64,000 nt of DNA, taken from the NCBI GenBank assembly GCA_963730685.1, contig CAVSSP010000005.1, forward strand, positions 1 to 64,000. The letters run 5' to 3'. Source of the DNA: Bog-756 sp963730685. Its GTDB lineage: Bacteria > Actinomycetota > Acidimicrobiia > Acidimicrobiales > RAAP-2. The notes below the pieces were generated by a model. That model saw only the letters and a program-made list of their open reading frames with translations. It was not told the DNA's origin and ran no database searches. Shown piece by piece: positions 42,510 through 52,136 of the stretch. Numbering within the stretch: position 1 is the stretch's first letter; each line of letters begins with the position of its first letter. The position numbers were made by a program, and so were the translations under genes.

Positions 42510-43718
42510 GTGACCGCCGACGATGCCGCCACCCCCGAGATCAGCTTTCCCGAAGGCTTCCTGTGGGGAACGGCCACCGCCGCCCATCAGATCGAGGGCG
42601 GCAACGTCAACAACGACTGGTGGGCCTGGGAGCACAATCCGGACTCCGGCTGTGTCGAGTCGAGCGGGGACGGTTGCGACTCGCTGCATCGGTGGCCCGA
42701 GGACGTCGAGCTCGTGGCCGGCATGGGCCTCGGCGCCTACCGGTTCTCCCTCGAGTGGAGTCGGATCGAGCCGGCCGAGGGCGAGTTCTCCCTCGCCGCC
42801 CTCGACCACTACCGCCGCATCTGCGGCGCCTGCCGCGAGCGGAACATCGTGCCCGTGGTGACCTTCCACCACTTCACCACCCCGACCTGGCTGACCGCAC
42901 GCGGGGGCTGGGAGGCCACCGATGCGCCCGAGGTCTTCGCCCGCTTCGTCGCCCGGGTGGGGCGCCACTTCGGGGACCTCATCGGGTGGGCCTGCACCAT
43001 CAACGAGATCAATCTCATCGGGGTCATGGGCTATGCGCTCGGATCATCGCCACCCGGGGTGAAGGACGACTTCATCCGCCACCTCGCCGTCAACGACGCC
43101 ATGGTGCAGGCCCACCGGCTGGCGGTGGACGCCCTGCGCTCGGGCCCGGGGACGTTTCCGGTCGGGCTGACCCTGTCCATGGACGAGATGGTGGCCGACC
43201 CCGGCGGGGAAGAGGTCCTCGCCGCCGCCCAGGAGATCCTCGAGGACCGGTTCATGCGGGCCACCACCGGCGATGACTTCATGGGTGTCCAGTGCTATTC
43301 GCGGGTGCACTTCGGACCCGAGGGCCAGGCCCCCAACGAGCCCGGGGTGCCGCTCACCCAGATGGGCTACGAGTACTGGCCCCAGGGGGTCGAGCACTGT
43401 GCCCGGCGGGCGGCGGCCATCACTGGCATCCCGGTGCTGCTGACCGAGAGCGGGATGGCCACCGAACACGACGCCGAGCGCATCACCTACATCTCCGAGG
43501 TCCTGCGCGGCGTGCGGCGCGCCCTCGACGACGGCGTGGACATCCGCGGGTACTTCGTGTGGAGCCTGCTGGACAACTTCGAGTGGTCGCTCGGCTTCGG
43601 GCCCAAGTTCGGGCTCCACAGCGTCGACCCGAAGACGTTCGCCCGCCGGCCCAAGCCCAGCGCCGCGTGGTTCGGTGCCGTGGCCCGGGCCAACGGGCTG
43701 CTGCCGCCGCCGGCCTGA
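42510..43718 (+). CDS. Glycoside hydrolase family 1 (beta-glucosidase/xylosidase-like)
   Basis: 402 residues from GTG 42510, slightly short for GH1 (440-480). Start signature FPEGFLWGTATAAHQIEGGN; YRFSLEWSRIEP follows. The acid/base Glu is E166 in TINEIN (the usual motif is T-x-N-E-P, so Pro is replaced). The nucleophile is E313 in LLTESGMA (usual TENG becomes TESG). Late SLLDNFEWSLGFGPKFGL is typical. Known: GH1 enzymes cleave beta-glycosides with retention. It is followed by xylB and xylA, so release of xylose or glucose from plant-derived oligosaccharides is a sensible role. No signal peptide, so cytosolic. Confidence 0.9.
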   Translation: MTADDAATPEISFPEGFLWGTATAAHQIEGGNVNNDWWAWEHNPDSGCVESSGDGCDSLHRWPEDVELVAGMGLGAYRFSLEWSRIEPAEGEFSLAALDHYRRICGACRERNIVPVVTFHHFTTPTWLTARGGWEATDAPEVFARFVARVGRHFGDLIGWACTINEINLIGVMGYALGSSPPGVKDDFIRHLAVNDAMVQAHRLAVDALRSGPGTFPVGLTLSMDEMVADPGGEEVLAAAQEILEDRFMRATTGDDFMGVQCYSRVHFGPEGQAPNEPGVPLTQMGYEYWPQGVEHCARRAAAITGIPVLLTESGMATEHDAERITYISEVLRGVRRALDDGVDIRGYFVWSLLDNFEWSLGFGPKFGLHSVDPKTFARRPKPSAAWFGAVARANGLLPPPA

Positions 43719-43739
43719 GCGCCCGGTAGCGTCACCACC

Positions 43740-45197
43740 ATGGCGTTGGTGGCCGGTGTCGACTCGTCCACCCAGTCGACGAAGGTGCAGCTGCGCGACC
43801 TCGCCACCGGCGCGGTGATCGGTGCGGGATGGGCGCCCCATCCCACCGCCGGGCCACCCCGGAGCGAGCAGGATCCCGACACCTGGTGGGCGGCGCTGGC
43901 CGCCGCCATGGCCGCCGCCCTGGAGTCGGCGGGGCCGAGGGGTGGGGCCGACGACGTGGTGGCGATGGCGGTCGCCGCCCAGCAGCACGGACTGGTGGTG
44001 CTCGACGCTCAGGGCGAGGTGCTCCGACCGGCGAAGCTGTGGAACGACACCGAGTCGGCCGAGGACGCCGACCGCCTGGTGGCCCGGCTCGGCGCCGCCG
44101 CCTGGTCCGAGGCCTGCGGGAGCGTCCCCGTGCCGGCCTTCACCATCACCAAGCTGGGTTGGCTGCGCCGGTGCGAGCCCGCCACCTTCGCCGGGATCGG
44201 CCACCTCCTGCTGCCGCACGACTGGCTGACCTACCGCCTGACCGGCCGGTTCGTCACCGATCGGGGTGACGCCTCGGGCACCGGGTACTGGTCTCCGGGC
44301 GGAGACGGGTACCGCATCGACCTTCTCGAGCTCGTCGACGGCGACACCGACTGGGCCGCCGCCCTGCCGACGGTGCTCGGCCCGTGGGATCGGGCCGGTT
44401 CGCTCACCGCCGGGGCCGCCGCCGCCCTTGGCCTGCCGGTCGGCACCCCCGTGGCCGCCGGGACCGGCGACAACATGGCCGGGGCCATCGGGACCGGACT
44501 GGCGCCGGGGGACGTCGCCATCTCCATCGGCACCTCCGGGACCGTCTTCACGCCGAGCGAGCAGCCGGTCCGCGACCCGACCGGAGCCATCGCCGGCTTC
44601 GCCGATGCCACCGGTCGGTACCTGCCGCTGGTCTGCACCCTCAACGCCACCCTGGTCACCGCGGCCATCGGCCGGCTGCTGGCCGTGGACCACGCCGGAC
44701 TGGACGAGCTGGCCCTGGCCGCCCCCTCGGGGTGCGACGGCCTGGTCCTCGTGCCCTACCTGGTCGGGGAGCGCACCCCGAACCGGCCCCATGCCACCGG
44801 GACCCTGGAGGGGATCCGGTCCGACGTGAGCCGCGAGCTCCTGGCCCGGGCCGCCTTCGAGGGGGTGGTGTGCAGCCTGCTGGACGGCCTCGACGCCCTG
44901 GAGGCCGCCGGGGTGCCGACCCGGACCGGCCGGCTGGTCCTGCTGGGCGGGGGCGCCCGCTCCCCGGCCTACCGCCAGGTGCTGGCCACCTTGGCCGGCC
45001 GGCCGGTCACCGTCCCCTACGACGACGAGATCGTCTCGGCCGGCGCCGCCGTGCAGGCTGCCGTCCTCGCCACCGGCTCGGATCCCGACGACATCGTCGG
45101 GGCATGGGGCCTGCGGGATGGCGGGACCACCGCCCCGGGGACCGGTTCGGACGCGGCAGAGGCGGTGCGGCGTAGATTTGTGGAGGCGAGGGGCTGA
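43740..45197 (+). CDS. xylB: Xylulokinase
   Basis: 485 residues, 21 bases after the GH1 stop. FGGY carbohydrate kinase marks: GVDSSTQSTKVQ (ATP phosphate loop), AAQQHGLVVLD (catalytic and substrate region typical of xylulokinases), NDTESAEDADRLVARLG, GTGDNMAGAIGTGLAPGDVA with ISIGTSGTVF, and LLGGGARSPAYRQVLA near the end. Known: converts D-xylulose to D-xylulose 5-phosphate, feeding the pentose phosphate pathway. Operon with GH1 upstream and xylA downstream. Confidence 0.93.
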   Translation: MALVAGVDSSTQSTKVQLRDLATGAVIGAGWAPHPTAGPPRSEQDPDTWWAALAAAMAAALESAGPRGGADDVVAMAVAAQQHGLVVLDAQGEVLRPAKLWNDTESAEDADRLVARLGAAAWSEACGSVPVPAFTITKLGWLRRCEPATFAGIGHLLLPHDWLTYRLTGRFVTDRGDASGTGYWSPGGDGYRIDLLELVDGDTDWAAALPTVLGPWDRAGSLTAGAAAALGLPVGTPVAAGTGDNMAGAIGTGLAPGDVAISIGTSGTVFTPSEQPVRDPTGAIAGFADATGRYLPLVCTLNATLVTAAIGRLLAVDHAGLDELALAAPSGCDGLVLVPYLVGERTPNRPHATGTLEGIRSDVSRELLARAAFEGVVCSLLDGLDALEAAGVPTRTGRLVLLGGGARSPAYRQVLATLAGRPVTVPYDDEIVSAGAAVQAAVLATGSDPDDIVGAWGLRDGGTTAPGTGSDAAEAVRRRFVEARG

Positions 45198-45327
45198 GTG
45201 CCGGCGTCCGAGGTGCGGACGCCGGCCGGTCACATCCGCATCACCGGTCAGTCCCGACGGGGGATCGTCGTGTCAGGCGCAGTTCGACCACCCCGCCGTC
45301 CGTGCCCGAGTCGAAGGAGCCATGCCG

Positions 45328-46503
45328 ATGCCCGATTCCTTGGAACCAACGCCGGAGGACCACTTCACCTTCGGCCTCTGGACCGTCGGCAACCCGGGCC
45401 GCGATCCGTTCGGCCACGAGACGAGGGCGCCCCTCGACCCCGTCGACTCGGTCCACCGCCTGGCCGACCTCGGCGCCTACGGCGTCAGCCTCCACGACAA
45501 CGACCTGGTCCCCTGGGGCACACCGCCGTCGGATCGGGACGCCATCCTCAAGCGCTTCCGACAGGCCCTCGACGCCACCGGGCTCACGGTGCCCATGACC
45601 ACGGTCAACCTGTTCTCCCATCCCCTCTTCAAGGAGGGGGCCTTCACCGCCAACGACCCGGCCGTCCGGCGCATGGCGGTGGCCAAGACCTTCGACGCCA
45701 TCGACCTGGGTGCGGAGCTGGGGGCCACCACCTTCGTCCTGTGGGGCGGGCGCGAGGGCGTCGAGGCCGATGCCGCCAAGGATGTCCGCGGCGCCCTCGA
45801 CCGCTACGCCGAGGCCGTCGATCTCTGCTGCGCCTATGTGCGCGACCGCGGCTACGACCTCCGCTTCGCCCTCGAGCCCAAGCCCAACGAGCCCCGCGGC
45901 GACATCCTGCTCCCCACCGTCGGGCATGCCCTGGCCTTCATCAACGAGCTGGAGTGGCCGGCCATGGTCGGCCTGAACCCGGAGTTCGCCCACGAGACGA
46001 TGAGCGGGCTCTCGTTCTCCCACGCCGTGGCCCAGACCCTGTGGCACGACAAGCTGTTCCACATCGACCTCAACGCCCAGCGCATCGGGAAGTTCGACCA
46101 GGACTTCCGCTTCGGGTCCGAGGGCATCCGGGACGCCTTCTACACGGTGATGGTGCTCGAAGACGCCGGCTGGGCCGGGATGCGCCACTTCGACGCCCAC
46201 CCCTACCGGACCGAGGACTACGACGGCATCTGGGACTTCGCCCGCGGCTGCATGCGGACATACCTCATCCTCCGCCAGAAGGTCCAGCGCTTCCATGCCG
46301 ACGCCGACATCACGGCGGCCCTGGCCACCGCCCGTCGCCAGGACATCGACGAGCCGACCTCCGAGGGCGGCCTCGGTGCCGATGCCCTGGCCGCGTTGCG
46401 GGCCGTGGCTGCCACCTACTCCGAGGACAAGATCGCCGCCGCCGGCTACGGCCACGAGCGGCTCGACCAGCTGGTGACCGAACTGCTGCTCGGCGCCCGG
46501 TAG
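45328..46503 (+). CDS. xylA: Xylose isomerase
   Basis: 391 residues, as in actinobacterial enzymes (about 385-395). Two ATGs compete: 45322 is only two bases from the AAGGAG site (45313-45318), while 45328 is at normal spacing and is preferred. HFTFGLWTVGNPGRDPFGHE is the conserved N-terminus. Catalytic His is in YGVSLHDNDLVPWG; metal ligands are in FALEPKPNEPRGD, VGLNPEFAHETM, and DLNAQRIGKFDQD; MRHFDAHPYRTEDYDGIWDF follows. Known: cytosolic tetramer interconverting D-xylose and D-xylulose with Mg/Mn. With xylB it completes xylose entry. Confidence 0.95.
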   Translation: MPDSLEPTPEDHFTFGLWTVGNPGRDPFGHETRAPLDPVDSVHRLADLGAYGVSLHDNDLVPWGTPPSDRDAILKRFRQALDATGLTVPMTTVNLFSHPLFKEGAFTANDPAVRRMAVAKTFDAIDLGAELGATTFVLWGGREGVEADAAKDVRGALDRYAEAVDLCCAYVRDRGYDLRFALEPKPNEPRGDILLPTVGHALAFINELEWPAMVGLNPEFAHETMSGLSFSHAVAQTLWHDKLFHIDLNAQRIGKFDQDFRFGSEGIRDAFYTVMVLEDAGWAGMRHFDAHPYRTEDYDGIWDFARGCMRTYLILRQKVQRFHADADITAALATARRQDIDEPTSEGGLGADALAALRAVAATYSEDKIAAAGYGHERLDQLVTELLLGAR

Positions 46504-46559
46504 GTCGGACCTCCCCGCCGCCCGGTTTTGGGTCAACGCGGGCTGGGTAGCAAGATGGC

Positions 46560-47366
46560 GTGACACAGACCGACGTCCGACCGGAGGTGGACAAGGTGCA
46601 CGCATTGCACAGATCGGGCAGTGGAGAGCGCGGCCCTTCCCTGCGGGCCGCCGACGGCACGGTCGTGGCCACCCGGTGCTGGTTCACCGATGGGGGCGCC
46701 GATGCGGTCGTCGTGATCGCCCACGGCTTCACCGCCAACAAGGACGATCCGAAGGTGGTGGCGCTGGCCGAGCGACTGCACGAGGACGGCTACGACGTCG
46801 TCACCTACGACTCCCGGGGCCACGGCCAGTCAGGAGGACGGTGCACGTTGGGCAAGCTGGAGGAACAAGACGTCGCCGCCGTCGTGGCGTGGGCGCGGCA
46901 GCGCACGCCGCGGGTGGTGCTCGTCGGCGCCTCGATGGGGGCGGTGGGGGTGCTGTCCTACGCGGCCAAAGACCCCGGCCTCGCCGGCGTGGTCGCCGTG
47001 TCCAGCCCGGGCCGGTGGCGGCTCCCCCTCCGGATCCGCTCGCTGGTCACCGCGGGCATGGCCCGGACGGCGCCGGGCCGTCGGTGGGCGAAACGGAAGA
47101 TGAATGTGAGGATTGCCCCGTGGGACGCCCCCGAACCGGCCCACGTCCACCTGGACACGGTCCGATGTCCGGTGACCGTCATCCACGGGGCGCAGGACCC
47201 GATCATCCCGTGGGGATCCAGCCTGGCCAGGGAGGTGGTGGAGGGACCCCGGCGGGAGCTCGTGGTCGTCCCGGAGATGGGCCACGCCTTCGATCCGGTC
47301 AGCATCAGTTGGATCAGTGGTGCCACGTCCCGCCTGTTGGAAGCGTCGGCGGCCGTCCCGGCGTGA
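46560..47366 (+). CDS. Alpha/beta hydrolase (acylglycerol-lipase/dienelactone-like)
   Basis: 268 residues from GTG 46560. VVIAHGFTANKDDPKVVALA is the oxyanion region. YDSRGHGQSGG and the nucleophile Ser in VVLVGASMGAVGVL (G-x-S-x-G) follow. The acid is in VTVIHGAQDPIIPW and the His in VVPEMGHAFD. Known: serine hydrolases of broad ester substrates; this one is too generic to name further. No signal peptide. It lies 56 bases after xylA on the same strand but has its own gap, so membership in the sugar operon is uncertain. Confidence 0.88.
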   Translation: MTQTDVRPEVDKVHALHRSGSGERGPSLRAADGTVVATRCWFTDGGADAVVVIAHGFTANKDDPKVVALAERLHEDGYDVVTYDSRGHGQSGGRCTLGKLEEQDVAAVVAWARQRTPRVVLVGASMGAVGVLSYAAKDPGLAGVVAVSSPGRWRLPLRIRSLVTAGMARTAPGRRWAKRKMNVRIAPWDAPEPAHVHLDTVRCPVTVIHGAQDPIIPWGSSLAREVVEGPRRELVVVPEMGHAFDPVSISWISGATSRLLEASAAVPA

Positions 47367-47399
47367 CCCCACCGACGGGGCGTGCTCCTTCGACGCACC

Positions 47400-48308
47400 T
47401 CACGGCCCGGGCGGACCGGATCGCTCCCGGAGCATCCTGGCGCGGTCCTCGGCACCGAGCCGGGCCGGCTCGGTCGTGTCGATGAAGTCGACGAGCGCCT
47501 CGACGAACTGATCCGGGGCTTCGATCTGGGGGAAGTGGCTCGCACCCTCGATGATGACCAGCCGGCTTCCGGGCATGGCCTCGTGGGCGGCGTAGGCGTG
47601 GCTCACCGGGATGATGTCGTCACGGTCCCCCCAGACGATCAGCGTCGGCATCTCGGCGGCCAGGTAGAGCCGGTCCATGGCGCTCACCGTCTGACCGCCG
47701 GGGTCGATCACGGACCGGAGGGTGCGGGTGAACGCCTGGCGGTTCTCCGCCTCGGCCAGCGACGCGTACGCGCTCCACATCTCGCTGATGCGCCCCAGGC
47801 GGATGCCGCGGTCGCTGATCATGCGGAACAGGTGGTCGCCCCAGTCGCGGACGAACCCCGGGAAGATCACCGGCATCATGTACTCGCTCCCCGGCAGCGT
47901 CATGAACCGGAGCATCCAGTTCACCTCGCGTCCCAGGCCCCCGCTGTCGACCAGGACGAGGCGTCCGCACCGTTCGGGATGCTGGTAGGCGAGCTGCATG
48001 GCCACCCCACCGCCGAAGGACTGGCCGACCACGGTGGCCCGGTCGATGCCGACGACCTCGAGGAGATCGCGGACCCCGCTGGCGAACGCCCCGAGCGAGT
48101 AGTCCCCGACCGGCTTCTCGGACTGACCGTGACCGATGAGGTCGGGGGCGATGACGGTGAAGCGGTCCGTCAACCGCGGGATCACGTCCCGCCACGTCCG
48201 GGAGCTGCCGGCGATGCCGTGGAGGAGGACGAGGGCGGGACCGGTTCCCTCCATCCGGTAGGCCACGTCGTGGCCGTGGATCGCGACGTGGTCGAGCGGG
48301 CCTTCCAT
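47400..48308 (-). CDS. Alpha/beta hydrolase
   Basis: 302 residues from ATG 48308 (the frame opens at 48326). LVLLHGIAGSSRTWRDVIPR, GHGQSEKP, nucleophile Ser in ATVVGQSFGGGVAMQLAYQH, acid in LIVWGDRDDIIPV, His in IIEGASHFPQIEAP: a complete serine hydrolase triad of the epoxide hydrolase/esterase type, with a lid region between (RFMTLPGSEYMMPVIFPGFV). Substrate not deducible. The MarR-type gene lies upstream on the same strand. Confidence 0.9.
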   Translation of the reverse strand: MEGPLDHVAIHGHDVAYRMEGTGPALVLLHGIAGSSRTWRDVIPRLTDRFTVIAPDLIGHGQSEKPVGDYSLGAFASGVRDLLEVVGIDRATVVGQSFGGGVAMQLAYQHPERCGRLVLVDSGGLGREVNWMLRFMTLPGSEYMMPVIFPGFVRDWGDHLFRMISDRGIRLGRISEMWSAYASLAEAENRQAFTRTLRSVIDPGGQTVSAMDRLYLAAEMPTLIVWGDRDDIIPVSHAYAAHEAMPGSRLVIIEGASHFPQIEAPDQFVEALVDFIDTTEPARLGAEDRARMLRERSGPPGP

Positions 48309-48396
48309 GGTGACAGTCTCCACCAACCGCGCACCGGGGCCACGCCCACCGGAGCGACCGGTGACGATCCCCGACCCACCGGCTGGGCGCCGGGTC

Positions 48397-48919
48397 TCAG
48401 GCCCCGTCGGGCACCGGCGTCTCCATGGAGCCGAGGAGGGTCCGCAGGTCGGTGGTCAGCCGTTCGAGGAAGGCCCGGTCGAGGCCGGAGAAGATCTGCT
48501 TCTCGGACTCGTTCTTGGTGGCGACCACGTGGTTCGCCTGTTTCGAGGCCGTCCCCGGTCAGGGACACGATCACCTGGCGCCGATCGTCGGGGTCCACCT
48601 CCCGCGTGACCCAGCCCCGGCCTTCGAGCCGTCCCACCCGGTTGGTGATTGCACCCGACGTGACCTGGCTCTCCCGTTGGAGCTCGCCGGCGCTCCGGCG
48701 GTGGCCGGGGGCCCGCAGGAGCGACATCAGGACCTCGATCTCCCAGTACTCGTCGACCCCGTTCGACGCCAGGTTGGACCGGACCGCCCGTTCGAGGTGG
48801 AGGGACGCCCGGCGGAGCCGCATGGCCAGGGTCTTGGCCGTGACGTCGAGGTCGGGGTTCTCCTGGTGCCAGAAGGCCACGATCTCGTCGACCTCGTCCC
48901 GTGCCGGATGGGGCTCCAT
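48397..48919 (-). pseudogene. MarR-family regulator interrupted by one frameshift
   Basis: From ATG 48919 the frame gives an intact MarR winged helix: YWEIEVLMSLLRAPGHRRSA, GELQRESQVTSGAITNRVGR, LEGRGWVTREVDPDDRRQVI, VSLTGDG. The frame then changes; the other frame continues ASKQANHVVATKNESEKQIF, SGLDRAFLERLTTDLRTLLG to TGA at 48397-48399, which is the normal C-terminal helix of the family. One base is missing near 48553-48560. The joined product would be about 174 residues. Divergent from the MFS exporter gene with AT-rich palindromes between, so it is the likely repressor of that exporter. A sequencing indel is a serious alternative. Confidence 0.82.
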
Positions 48920-48936
48920 GGAATAAACCCTACTTT

Positions 48937-48995
48937 CCTCAATGTTAAAAGAATTGACAGGTATACATCTTCATGTTCAATATCTTAATGTTAAG
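48937..48995. promoter_or_regulatory. AT-rich operator region between MarR and MFS genes
   Basis: CTTAA-TG-TTAAG (48984-48995) is a perfect palindrome, and TCAAT (about 48932-48936) pairs with ATTGA about nine bases on. Three copies of an AATGTTAA/ATGTTCAA-like word occur. This is the only strongly AT-rich patch in the surrounding 20 kb and has the look of MarR binding sites overlapping divergent promoters. Confidence 0.6.
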
Positions 48996-49030
48996 TTATT
49001 AACGCAGACGGCGGCGGAAGGAGTCCGCCA

Positions 49031-50523
49031 ATGGACACGATCACCTCGAGAGTCCGGTCCATCCCGACGTGGGCCGTCCTGGCCATCTGTTGCGCCGCCC
49101 AGTTCATGGTGGTGCTGGACGTGGCCATCGTCAACGTGGCCCTGCCCCAGATGCGGGAGAGCCTCGGGCTGTCCGTGGTCGGGGAGCAGTGGGTGGTCAA
49201 CGCCTACACGCTGACCTTCGCCGGGTTCCTGATGCTGGGGGACGGGCCGCCGACCTCTTCGGGCGTCGCCGCGTCTTCATCATCGGGCTCACCCTCTTCA
49301 CCGTCTTCAGCCTGATCGGCGGACTGGCCCAGAGCGGGGCCTGGTTGATCGCCGCCCGGGCCGCCCAGGGGATCGGCGGCGCCATCCTGGCCCCGGCCAC
49401 CCTCAGCATCCTGGTCACGACCTTCACCGACCCCGGCGACCGCCGGCGGGCCCTCGGCGCCTGGTCGGCCACGGCAGCCAGCGGGGCGGCCGTCGGCGTG
49501 CTGGCCGGAGGCGTGCTGACCAGCCTGCTCGACTGGCGGTGGGTGCTGTTCGTCAACGTGCCCATCGGCATCGTGCTGCTGGCCGGAGCCTGGGTCGCCC
49601 TCCCCCGCCGCGAGGAACGGGGGCCCCGCAAGGCGCTCGACCTGACCGGCGCGGTGACCGTGACCGCCGGGCTGGCCGTCCTCGTCTACGGAATCGTCAG
49701 CACCGACGTCCACCCCTGGGGCTCGGCCCGGACCATCGTCACGCTGGCCATCGGCCTGTTCTTGCTGGCCGTGTTCTTCGTCACCGAGTCGCGCTTGGCC
49801 AAGGACCCGCTGATCCCCCTGTCCATCTTCAAGCGCCGCTCCCTCACGGTGGCCAACGGTATCGCCGTGACCGTCGGGGCCGGCATCTTCGGGACCTACT
49901 TCTTCTTGTCCCTGTTCCTGCAGAACGTCGACGGCTACAGCGCCCTGCGCGCCGGCCTGGCCTTCCTGCCCGTCGGCATCTTCACGTTGACGGGGGCGTT
50001 GATCGCCTCTCGCATCGTGCACATCATCGGGGCCCGCAACCAGCTGATGCTCGGGCTGGGGCTGGGCGCCATCGGACTGCTGTGGCTGTCCGGCGTCGGG
50101 GCCGGCGATCCCTACCTGGCCCACGTCCTCGGGCCCCTGATCCTGATCGGCCTGGGCTTCGGCCTCTCGTTCGTCCCCATGACCCTGTCCGCCACCGCCG
50201 GTGTGCCCGTGCACGAGGCGGGCCTGGCCTCCGGGCTCATCAACACCACCCGACAGGTGGGTGGCGCCCTCGGACTGGCCATCATGGCCACCGTCGCCTC
50301 CAGCCTGGCCGCCCGGCACGGGTCGGGTCACGCCTCGGTCGATGCCGCACTGACCTCCGGCTACCGGGCCGCCTTCGTCATGGCCGGATGCGGACTGATC
50401 GTCGGGGTGCTCCTCGCCACGCTCCTCCCCAAGCTCTCGGCCCCCGCCACCGAGCCCCGGACCCCCGAGGTGGAGGCCGAACAGGCACAGCTCGCCGAGG
50501 ACCTCGCCATCGTCGAGCTGTGA
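49031..50523 (+). pseudogene. DHA2-type MFS drug exporter with one frameshift
   Basis: From ATG 49031: PTWAVLAICCAAQFMVVLDV, AIVNVALPQMRESLGL and QWVVNAYTLTFAGFLMLG are the first helices with motif D1 (LDVTIVNVALP-like). At the G5 run 49237-49241 one G appears to be missing: adding it gives LMLGGRAADLFGRRRVFIIG, the conserved loop motif A, in the frame that then stays open to 50523. The joined length is about 497 residues with 14 predicted helices, as in EmrB/QacA exporters. Known: proton-driven multidrug efflux. It is paired with the divergent MarR gene, which also has one indel. Confidence 0.85.
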
Positions 50524-50550
50524 CGCCTGCGGCCGGATATCGTGGGGCTG

Positions 50551-50895
50551 ATGCCGGACGACCGGATTGACCCGAGCGTGCCGCCGAGCGGCGAGGGATG
50601 CGCCGACTGCCTGGCCGCCGGTGGGTGGTGGCTCCACCTGAGGCGCTGCGCCAAGTGCGGGCAGGTCGGCTGCTGCGACACCTCACCGAGTCAACATGCC
50701 ACCGCCCACGCCAGGGCCTCGGGCCACCCCGTCATCCGGAGCTATGAGCCGGGTGAGGACTGGTTCTGGGACTACACCGCCGACGAGTTCAGCGACGGAC
50801 CGGTGCTGGCGGCACCCGAGCACCACCCGCTCGACCAGCCGACACCCGGACCGGCGGGCCGGGTCCCTCCCAACTGGGAGAGCCTGCTCCACTGA
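50551..50895 (+). CDS. Zinc-finger UBP-type protein
   Basis: 114 residues from ATG 50551. The UBP/ZnF-UBP pattern is clear: GEGCADCLAAGGWWLHLRRC, then AKCGQVGCCDTSPSQHATAH and ASGHPVIRSYEPGEDWFWDY, supplying the Cys/His zinc ligands. Known: in eukaryotes the domain binds the ubiquitin C-terminus; bacterial stand-alone members are common in actinobacteria, often near transporters or monooxygenases, with unknown targets. It follows the MFS gene by 27 bases and could be co-transcribed with it. Confidence 0.9.
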   Translation: MPDDRIDPSVPPSGEGCADCLAAGGWWLHLRRCAKCGQVGCCDTSPSQHATAHARASGHPVIRSYEPGEDWFWDYTADEFSDGPVLAAPEHHPLDQPTPGPAGRVPPNWESLLH

Positions 50896-50913
50896 GCTGT
50901 CCGGCGGCACCGG

Positions 50914-51930
50914 TCAGAGCGGGTGGGTCTGGAAGAACTTCCAGATCAGCTGGTTGGCCGAGATGGCGAAGGTCGTCTTTCCCACCACGGAGGCGATCCC
51001 GACCATGGCTGGGCTGCCCGGCCAGATGTGGCCGTCCCCGTCCTCCCGGTAGAGCTCGACCGCGGCGTTGCCCGGGCACCGGTAGGCGATCAGCACGATG
51101 CCGCTGGCCACCGTCGAGGTCTTCGGGGCCTTCGAGCAGCCGTTCCGGGCCGCCCAGCGAGCCTCCTCGACCGGAACCGGGAGGTCGTTCTGCTGGATGC
51201 CCTGGTTGGCCTTCGAGCTGAGGTGGGCGCCGATCGTCCCGCTCCCGTCGGTCGCCGGCAGTTTCTTGGCCGCCGGGCCGATCCCGCCCTTGTAGGGCAC
51301 AAAGGGGTCGGCCGTCCCGTGGAACGCAATGACCGGAACGCGGCGGGAGGGATGGCACGCCGTCGTGGCCTCGATGCCGGCCACGGTGGCCACCGCGGCG
51401 ATCTTGCCGGCGTCGCTGCAGGCCAGTGCCGAGGCCATGAACGCCCCGTTCGAGTACCCGGCCACGTAGACCCGGTGCTTGTCGACACACAGTGTGCTGG
51501 TCAGGTGCCCGATGAGGGTGATGAGAAACCGCTGGTCGGCACTCCCGGGGGCGGTGACCCAGTGCTGCACCGCGTAATTGACCTGGGGCGTCACCGTGAT
51601 GAAGCCGTTGGTGGCCCCGTAGGTGCCGAGTTCGGTGATCCCGGCCTGCAGCGATGCGGTCTCGCTGTAGCCGTGCAGGTCGACGATGAGGGGCAGCGGG
51701 TGGCCGGGGCCGGCGTCGGACGGTGCCTCCACGAGGTAGCTCCCGGATTCACCTGCCGCGGTGTAGTTCACCGTCGCCCCGTTCGGGACGGGGGCCGTGC
51801 CGCTCTGGCAGCCGGCCGAGGGTTGCGCCGGCGCCGCCGCAGCCGCGGGTGGCGCCCCCGCCGCCAGCACCGGTAGCGCCACCATGGAGGCCGATACCGT
51901 GAGCGCCAGGATCCCTCTTCTGATGGACAT
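50914..51930 (-). CDS. Secreted PHB-depolymerase/feruloyl-esterase-type hydrolase
   Basis: 338 residues from ATG 51930; upstream in-frame sequence is non-coding-like. Signal peptide: MSIRRGILALTVSASMVALP followed by an Ala-rich cleavage region. Esterase marks are LPLIVDLHGYSETASLQAGI (oxyanion HG), nucleophile Ser in VYVAGYSNGAFMASALACSD, acid in VIAFHGTADPFVPY, and His in GDGHIWPGS. Known: LpqC/esterase-PHB family enzymes cleave polyhydroxybutyrate or feruloyl esters outside the cell. The exact substrate is not shown. Confidence 0.9.
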   Translation of the reverse strand: MSIRRGILALTVSASMVALPVLAAGAPPAAAAAPAQPSAGCQSGTAPVPNGATVNYTAAGESGSYLVEAPSDAGPGHPLPLIVDLHGYSETASLQAGITELGTYGATNGFITVTPQVNYAVQHWVTAPGSADQRFLITLIGHLTSTLCVDKHRVYVAGYSNGAFMASALACSDAGKIAAVATVAGIEATTACHPSRRVPVIAFHGTADPFVPYKGGIGPAAKKLPATDGSGTIGAHLSSKANQGIQQNDLPVPVEEARWAARNGCSKAPKTSTVASGIVLIAYRCPGNAAVELYREDGDGHIWPGSPAMVGIASVVGKTTFAISANQLIWKFFQTHPL

Positions 51931-52136
51931 GCCGGCACTGTACGTCGCCCGGAGGATGCGTGGGGCCCAAGGCTCCGGGGGCGGTCCCGCCGGCACGCCC
52001 CCAACCGGCTGGCGGTGTCCTCGGCCCAGGAGCGGCCCAGGAGCGGCGACTGCCCCGGCCGACGGCGGATTCGGGCCGGTGGCGGCCTCAGGCACCGCCG
52101 TTAGGATCTGAGGCTCATGTCGATTCCCGAGCCCCC

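Noticed and set aside
38855..45233. Very long open frames antisense to the lipase, propeller, GH1 and xylB genes (up to about 730 codons)
   Set aside because: They consist of Gly/Arg/Pro/His-rich text without motifs and mirror clear genes; long antisense frames are normal at this GC content.
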